Origin: Dimargaris cristalligena
Lineage: Eukaryota; Kickxellomycota; Dimargaritomycetes; Dimargaritales; Dimargaritaceae
Assembly: GCA_027576995.1 (NCBI GenBank)
Contig: JANBQC010000035.1
Coordinates: 1 to 64,000, forward strand
Reading direction: 5' to 3'
DNA length: 64,000 nt
The notes below the pieces were generated by a model, which was not told where the DNA came from, made no database searches, and was given only the letters and a program-made list of their open reading frames with translations. This document shows, piece by piece, positions 59,906-64,000 of the stretch (positions within the stretch are counted from its first letter, which is position 1; every line of letters starts with the position of its first letter). The translations under genes were made by a program, and so were the position numbers.

Positions 59906-62123
59906 TTACAGTAGGGTGGAGTCCACGAGAAAAGGGTGTACCAGGGCCTCTTCAGGAGTCATGCGTTTCTCCGGATTCAAGGCCAAGCACTTTTCCAGGA
60001 AATCATGGAAGGCATTGAACAGTTTAGGGGAGGGATTGCCCCCGACCCCTTGGTCTAACCGGGACCGCAGGTCATTTAAGGGTTTAGCGGGCACGACCAC
60101 TGGCCGGATAATTTCCAGTCGGGTGAGTCTCTCGGTCTCCTGTTGCAAAAAGGTGGGATGGGATGCGGCCGTCATATCGAAATGCTGGGCAGCGAGCTGG
60201 GCCCGCTTGAGTATCCGGCTGGGGAACCGACCTTTGAGTTCCATCATGCATTTGAGCATGTCGTTATTGTTACGGCCGGGGAATAGCATTTGGCCGGTGA
60301 AGAGTTCGAACAGGGAACAACCGACGGACCAAACGTCGATGGCGTAGTCGAAGGGTAAACCGAGGATAATTTCGGGTGCCCGGTAGAACCGGCTGACCAA
60401 GTAGGGGGTGAGCTGGGCGCTGCCCTCGGCCCCACGGCCTACGGACACGTCGGCCGCCGACCCTAAATCGGCGAGTTTGAGCTGGCTTTTGCTTTCATTA
60501 ACCAGAATATTGTCGGGTTTGATGTCGGCGTGGACAAGACGGCACTGTTTGAGGAGGGCGAGGGCGGTGAACAGTTGGCGGGTGTAGGTGCGGACGGCCT
60601 TGAGGTTGATTCCCACTCCCCGCCCGTATTTCTTCAGAACATCCCGCAGGTTCATGCTGACCGGGTGGTGGATCGGGGGGGGGGGGTCGGTCCAGGGAAG
60701 GGGGTGAATAAGCCAAACATAAATTTTTTAAAAATATTATTAGTATTAGAGGAGGGTATGGGGTGGATCATTTTTCGTAAGGAGAGACCTTCATTTCGGC
60801 CGTAATATCTGGGCAGTGGGAATACGTAAAACTATGGTGCAAGATGTACAATCATACTCACCTTAACGATTCAAAGACCAAACATAAATGGTTGCGATAT
60901 TCAAAGTGGTGAAGGAGACGGACGCAGTATTTCTGGTCTTCGGGGTCGGCGTTCTGCAATTTCTTGAGGATCCCGGCCTCCTTCTGGCCTGCCCGGTACA
61001 TGACCTCATTGTTTCGCAGGACCTTGATGGCCACGTCCAGATCATTATTTCGGGTATCCTGGGCTTTAAACACCGTACTGAACACACCCTTGCCCAGGAT
61101 ATTATAGACCCTATAGTGACCGTCGAACAACTCACCCAATACCACCCGGTAGTACCCGTCGGGGTCGTCCCAATTATCTTGGAGATTGGGGTTTACTTCG
61201 GGGGCGGCCGAAGTCAATGGTCGGGCCACCGCGGGGCTATGGCCCATGGAACTGGCGCGGGACATGGTTTGGGATTGGGCGGACTTAGGGACGGGGGCGG
61301 CGAAAATGTCCTCGTCGTCGAATTCGTACTCGTCCACGGTGTGGTTGGTTCCGGTGGCGAGTGACAGTGCGAAGGGGGGTTGGTCCGATACCGACGACGG
61401 GGGCTCGGTTTTGGAAAATGGGCCAGCAGGAGTGGGCTTAGGATGCTGGGAGGGTTGGGTGACCGCTGCCGGTTGGGTGAGCGGCTGGGCCGTAGGGGAC
61501 GGGACAGTAGTGGGCGTGGCAGGTGGGACAGGGGGCCGGCCGTTCAAGGCAGAAGGCTCTCTTCCGGGGGTTACATTGTGATGCCGCTCGAGCAGGGCCC
61601 GGCGTTGGCGACGGCGCTCCTGAATAAGAGCTTCTTCCCGCTTCTCCTGGTCCTCCAAGTCCCAATTAAAGGGGTCGGAGGTGGAAGGGGTGGGTTCGTC
61701 CTTTGTACCATTCACTTCCTGGCCAGGCTTGGCCGTAGACTTTACGGATGTGGTATCATTCACAGTGTATGGGTGGCGTGATGGTGGTTGGGCCGATGGT
61801 CTGTGCCGCTCGGCCGTGCGACTTCCCCGATCATTGTGAGTGCTAGGGGATCGGCGACGGGAATGGTTGTGGTTACGACCACGACTATCGGAGCGTCGGT
61901 GGGGGCTCGGCGAGCGAGAACGCTTATAGCTTCGGGATATACGGTCGGGCTGCCGATGGGAGCTAGGCGAACGCGAGCGCTTGGAGCTACGGGTGCGGCT
62001 ATCAGAGCGGCGGTGGTGGTGGTGGGAGGTCGGGGAGCGGGAACGACGGCGGTCGTCACGGGAAGTATAGTGCGAGCGGTGGTGGCGTTGAGAGCTGGAG
62101 TAGTGGTCGTGGCGGTCCGACAT
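59906..62123 (-). CDS. PRP4: Serine/threonine kinase Prp4 (PRP4K/PRPF4B)
   Basis: Exons 62123-60862 and 60656-59906 (205-nt phase-2 intron, GTGAGT donor) give 670 residues. Residues 1 to about 115 are an RS/H-rich domain with repeats of the RSRSPS type. The kinase domain (about 330-665) shows LGKGVFSTVFKAQD, VAIKVLRNNEVM, VFESLSMNLRDVLKKYG (rebuilt across the splice), HADIKPDNILVNES with the catalytic Asp near 465, DLGSA in place of DFGSA, and TPYLVSRFYRAPEIILG, closing with LNPEKRMTPEEALVHPF. Prp4 phosphorylates spliceosome proteins such as Prp6 and Prp31 during B-complex activation. An active Prp4 fits this intron-rich genome. It diverges from CSN6. Confidence 0.95.
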
Positions 62124-63164
62124 TGTGGATTTAGTTAGTGATAGGCAGATAGGATACCAGTTAGACAGACGGTAAATAGGGATAGTAATTATGGGTGTTT
62201 TTTTTATGTGTGTGTGAGGAGGTATTGTCGGTTGCTGGTTTTATGTTTTCTCCCTCGTGACGAGAGATATGAACTCAGTAAGTAACGCGCGGTATGAGAG
62301 GGTTCGCGACAGTACTAACTATAAGAGGTCCACACAGCCAATATGAAAGCGGGTCAAAGGAGAAGGAGGCCGTCGGTAGAGTGAGGGAGGCTTACTATAC
62401 TTTTGTATTTCAGAAGTATGTAATGAGAAGGATGGAAAGGTGGCCCCCGAGTCGAGAACAACGGTGCCGGGGGAATAGTCGCGGAAAGGCACCGTACAGC
62501 TAGCTCCAACGGGTTGGCGAGTAAACTCGATTGTGTGGGACAACTGGACTATGAAGGTATGGGGTCAATAGTGGCAAGGTCGAACCTGCGGGAGGCAATA
62601 ACGAATGCTACTAACAAAGAAATAGTTAAGAGAACAGAGCATGAGCCTGGTGTATTCTGATGAAGGAGAGAGGTGCAAAGATAATATGTGGCCAACGCGT
62701 TTTCTTTATTTTCCTGCAGTCTGACCCTTATTCTACTAGGCTAGTGGCCTTAACCTACACTACTTAATAAAGGGCTTGTGAAAGGCAGGAACAATGTATC
62801 ACGTGATGAGGAAAGTCGTATTCAGGCCATATTACCACACCACATCATAGAGGCTGTGAGTGAGCTGGACTAAGATAATTCCCATGGGGGCATATTGGCT
62901 TGATGGTGCCTTACAACCCAATGACACCGTTTAGCTTGGCCGGAAGCCAGAGGGTGGACTCATAACGCAGTGGTATAGTACTGGACTGCCCAGTTATTCT
63001 TCCAGCCCTTCTATTGCATTCGCTCTTCCGTAGTTTCGGTGTCCTCCTTTCTCCACTGGGAACCTTTCCATTCCCGACAACTGCCTCGAGGGGTTTTACT
63101 TGGAACCTCTCCGTGTTGGCCAACCGCATTCGCCGTGCAACAAACTCCGCCCTCTTTGACCTTA
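62124..63164. promoter_or_regulatory. Divergent promoter between PRP4 and CSN6
   Basis: A 1-kb spacer without a supported gene. It contains a CACGTG box at about 62801-62806 (context ATCACGTGAT) and a (TG)n-type run near 62207. Confidence 0.45.
62799..62808. promoter_or_regulatory. CACGTG (E-box) palindrome
   Basis: ATCACGTGAT is a perfect 10-bp palindrome with the Cbf1/bHLH core CACGTG, set between divergent genes. Binding is inferred from the motif only. Confidence 0.4.
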
Positions 63165-64000
63165 ATGGCCACCACAGGGCCTGAACGAGCCTCGGGCTCA
63201 GCCGTGGCAATGTAAGTGCGCGAACCTCTTGCGACCGTATAGTTGAGCGAAGTTAAAATTTCTTATTCGACTAGACTGCCCTCGTCTGAGCCGTTAACCA
63301 ACTTCAACCTGTATTACAGCTTCCCTTTAGAGCCGCCCCAAGAGTCAAAACCTATACTTCCCCTGCTATATCGACGACCAACGGCCTGGTTATTCACCCT
63401 ATTATCAACTTTGTTGGTTGCATATTATAATCCCTAGACACCCATTGGCGCTGATCAATATCAATGATCATTATACCCGGGTCGCGGTTCAGTCTGGTGA
63501 CAAAGACAGTCGAGGTAGGTTTTACAAATACCGAATACAACCACATCTACCGATCTAATACTCCACCACTCATCGCTGACCAAACAACCTGGCCACTATC
63601 GGCTAATGCCTTATATCAAAGTGGGGCTACCCCCAACCCATATGACTTTGTACATTCCCATTATTCGGATCCAACTGAGTAGTATTCGGCGCCCTTCTCG
63701 GCACTCTTTCCGACCGCGAGACCCAGATTTTCAGTACCTACGAGTGGAAGACCCTGCCGGGTTCTAGCACCAACCAACCGGAATTCGACTCCGCATTCAT
63801 GACGGAAAAGGGGAGTATGATGAAAGAGGTGTTTCCCCAATATGAGATGATCGGCTGGTACTGCACTGGGGTTCAGACCGGCGATGTCGAGCGCCGTCTC
63901 CACGCCCGACTGAGCCAGGGCCCGGAGTGCCCGTATCTGCTGATGGTCGATCCCCGTCCCATGGCGACCGGTCAGGAACAACAGCTGCCCATTCAAGTGC
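63165..64000 (+). CDS. CSN6: COP9 signalosome subunit 6 (MPN-minus), 5' part, runs off the window
   Basis: Exons 63165-63211, 63438-63514 and 63683 to beyond 64000 join in phases 2 and 1. Splicing rebuilds SAVAIHPLALININDHYTR and then VFGALLGTLSDRETQIF, the start of the MPN fold of CSN6 (animal VALHPLVILNISDHWIR and VIGALIG). Further on are EVFPQYEMIGWYCTG, matching the family's FLGWYTTG, and YLLMVDPRPMATG. The JAMM zinc ligands are not expected in CSN6; HPLALININDHY lacks the catalytic pattern of CSN5. In the signalosome it pairs with CSN5 to remove NEDD8 from cullins. Ambiguity with eIF3f, the other MPN-minus relative, is small given FGALLG and GWYCTG. Two introns have GTAAGT and GTAGGT donors. 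The C-terminal half lies outside the window. Confidence 0.88.

Noticed and set aside
62950..63015. tRNA-like box A (AACGCAGTGGTATAGTAC)
   Set aside because: No box B or T-arm (GGTTCGA-type) follows at the right distance, and no acceptor stem pairs up.

Overview
The window is nuclear DNA from a fungus. Coding regions are GC-rich, are often interrupted by spliceosomal introns (mostly 70-340 nt, GTAAGT-type donors, pyrimidine-rich acceptors), and alternate with AT-richer spacers full of microsatellites. The protein set is eukaryotic housekeeping: ATP-type PEP carboxykinase, Gcn2, Sec24, adenylate kinase, an F-BAR RhoGAP, Prp4 kinase, Emc10, CSN6, a Bye1/PHF3-type protein and a fungus-specific PH-domain protein of the YHR131C/YNL144C type. 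A JTB-like membrane protein, a CSN6 gene and intron-rich genes beside very proline-rich disordered proteins suggest a non-Dikarya, zoopagomycotan-like lineage. That placement is inference only.

Layout. 1-6.0 kb is gene-poor, with one small secreted basic protein (3994-4365). 6.1-8.0 kb holds a CUE-DUF1771-Smr protein, tail to tail with a very long GCN2 (8.1-14.9 kb, minus). A GA-rich divergent promoter separates GCN2 from a 1099-residue disordered coiled-coil protein (15.8-19.1 kb). PEPCK (minus) is at 21.2-23.1 kb. 23-30.6 kb is gene-poor, with two tentative small spliced genes near 27.85-28.9 kb, simple repeats, a hairpin cluster and one copy of a MITE-like element. Adenylate kinase (minus) and SEC24 (plus) diverge at 30.7-36 kb. 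A JTB-like gene (37.1-38.1 kb) and the Bye1-like gene (43.4-38.9 kb, minus) follow. 43.4-48.2 kb is another gene-poor stretch with a possible degenerate mobile element. Then come the PH-domain gene (48.2-50.8 kb), EMC10 (52.6-54.3 kb), the F-BAR RhoGAP (56.5-59.2 kb), PRP4 kinase (minus, 62.1-59.9 kb) and the 5' part of CSN6, which runs off the right edge.

Gene models were assembled by hand. Where introns are given, splice phases were checked so that the joined reading frame is continuous. The genes do not form an operon or an obvious pathway cluster. Themes are secretory pathway and ER (Sec24, Emc10, JTB-like), mRNA production and processing (Bye1-like, Prp4), and nutrient stress and carbon metabolism (Gcn2, PEPCK, adenylate kinase). 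I did not find a clearly new defence or biosynthetic system. The most interesting observations are a likely mitochondrial presequence in front of an ATP-type PEPCK, an 11-nt microexon that alone makes the Bye1-like frame continuous, a JTB-family gene in a fungus, and small mobile-element-like inverted repeats.
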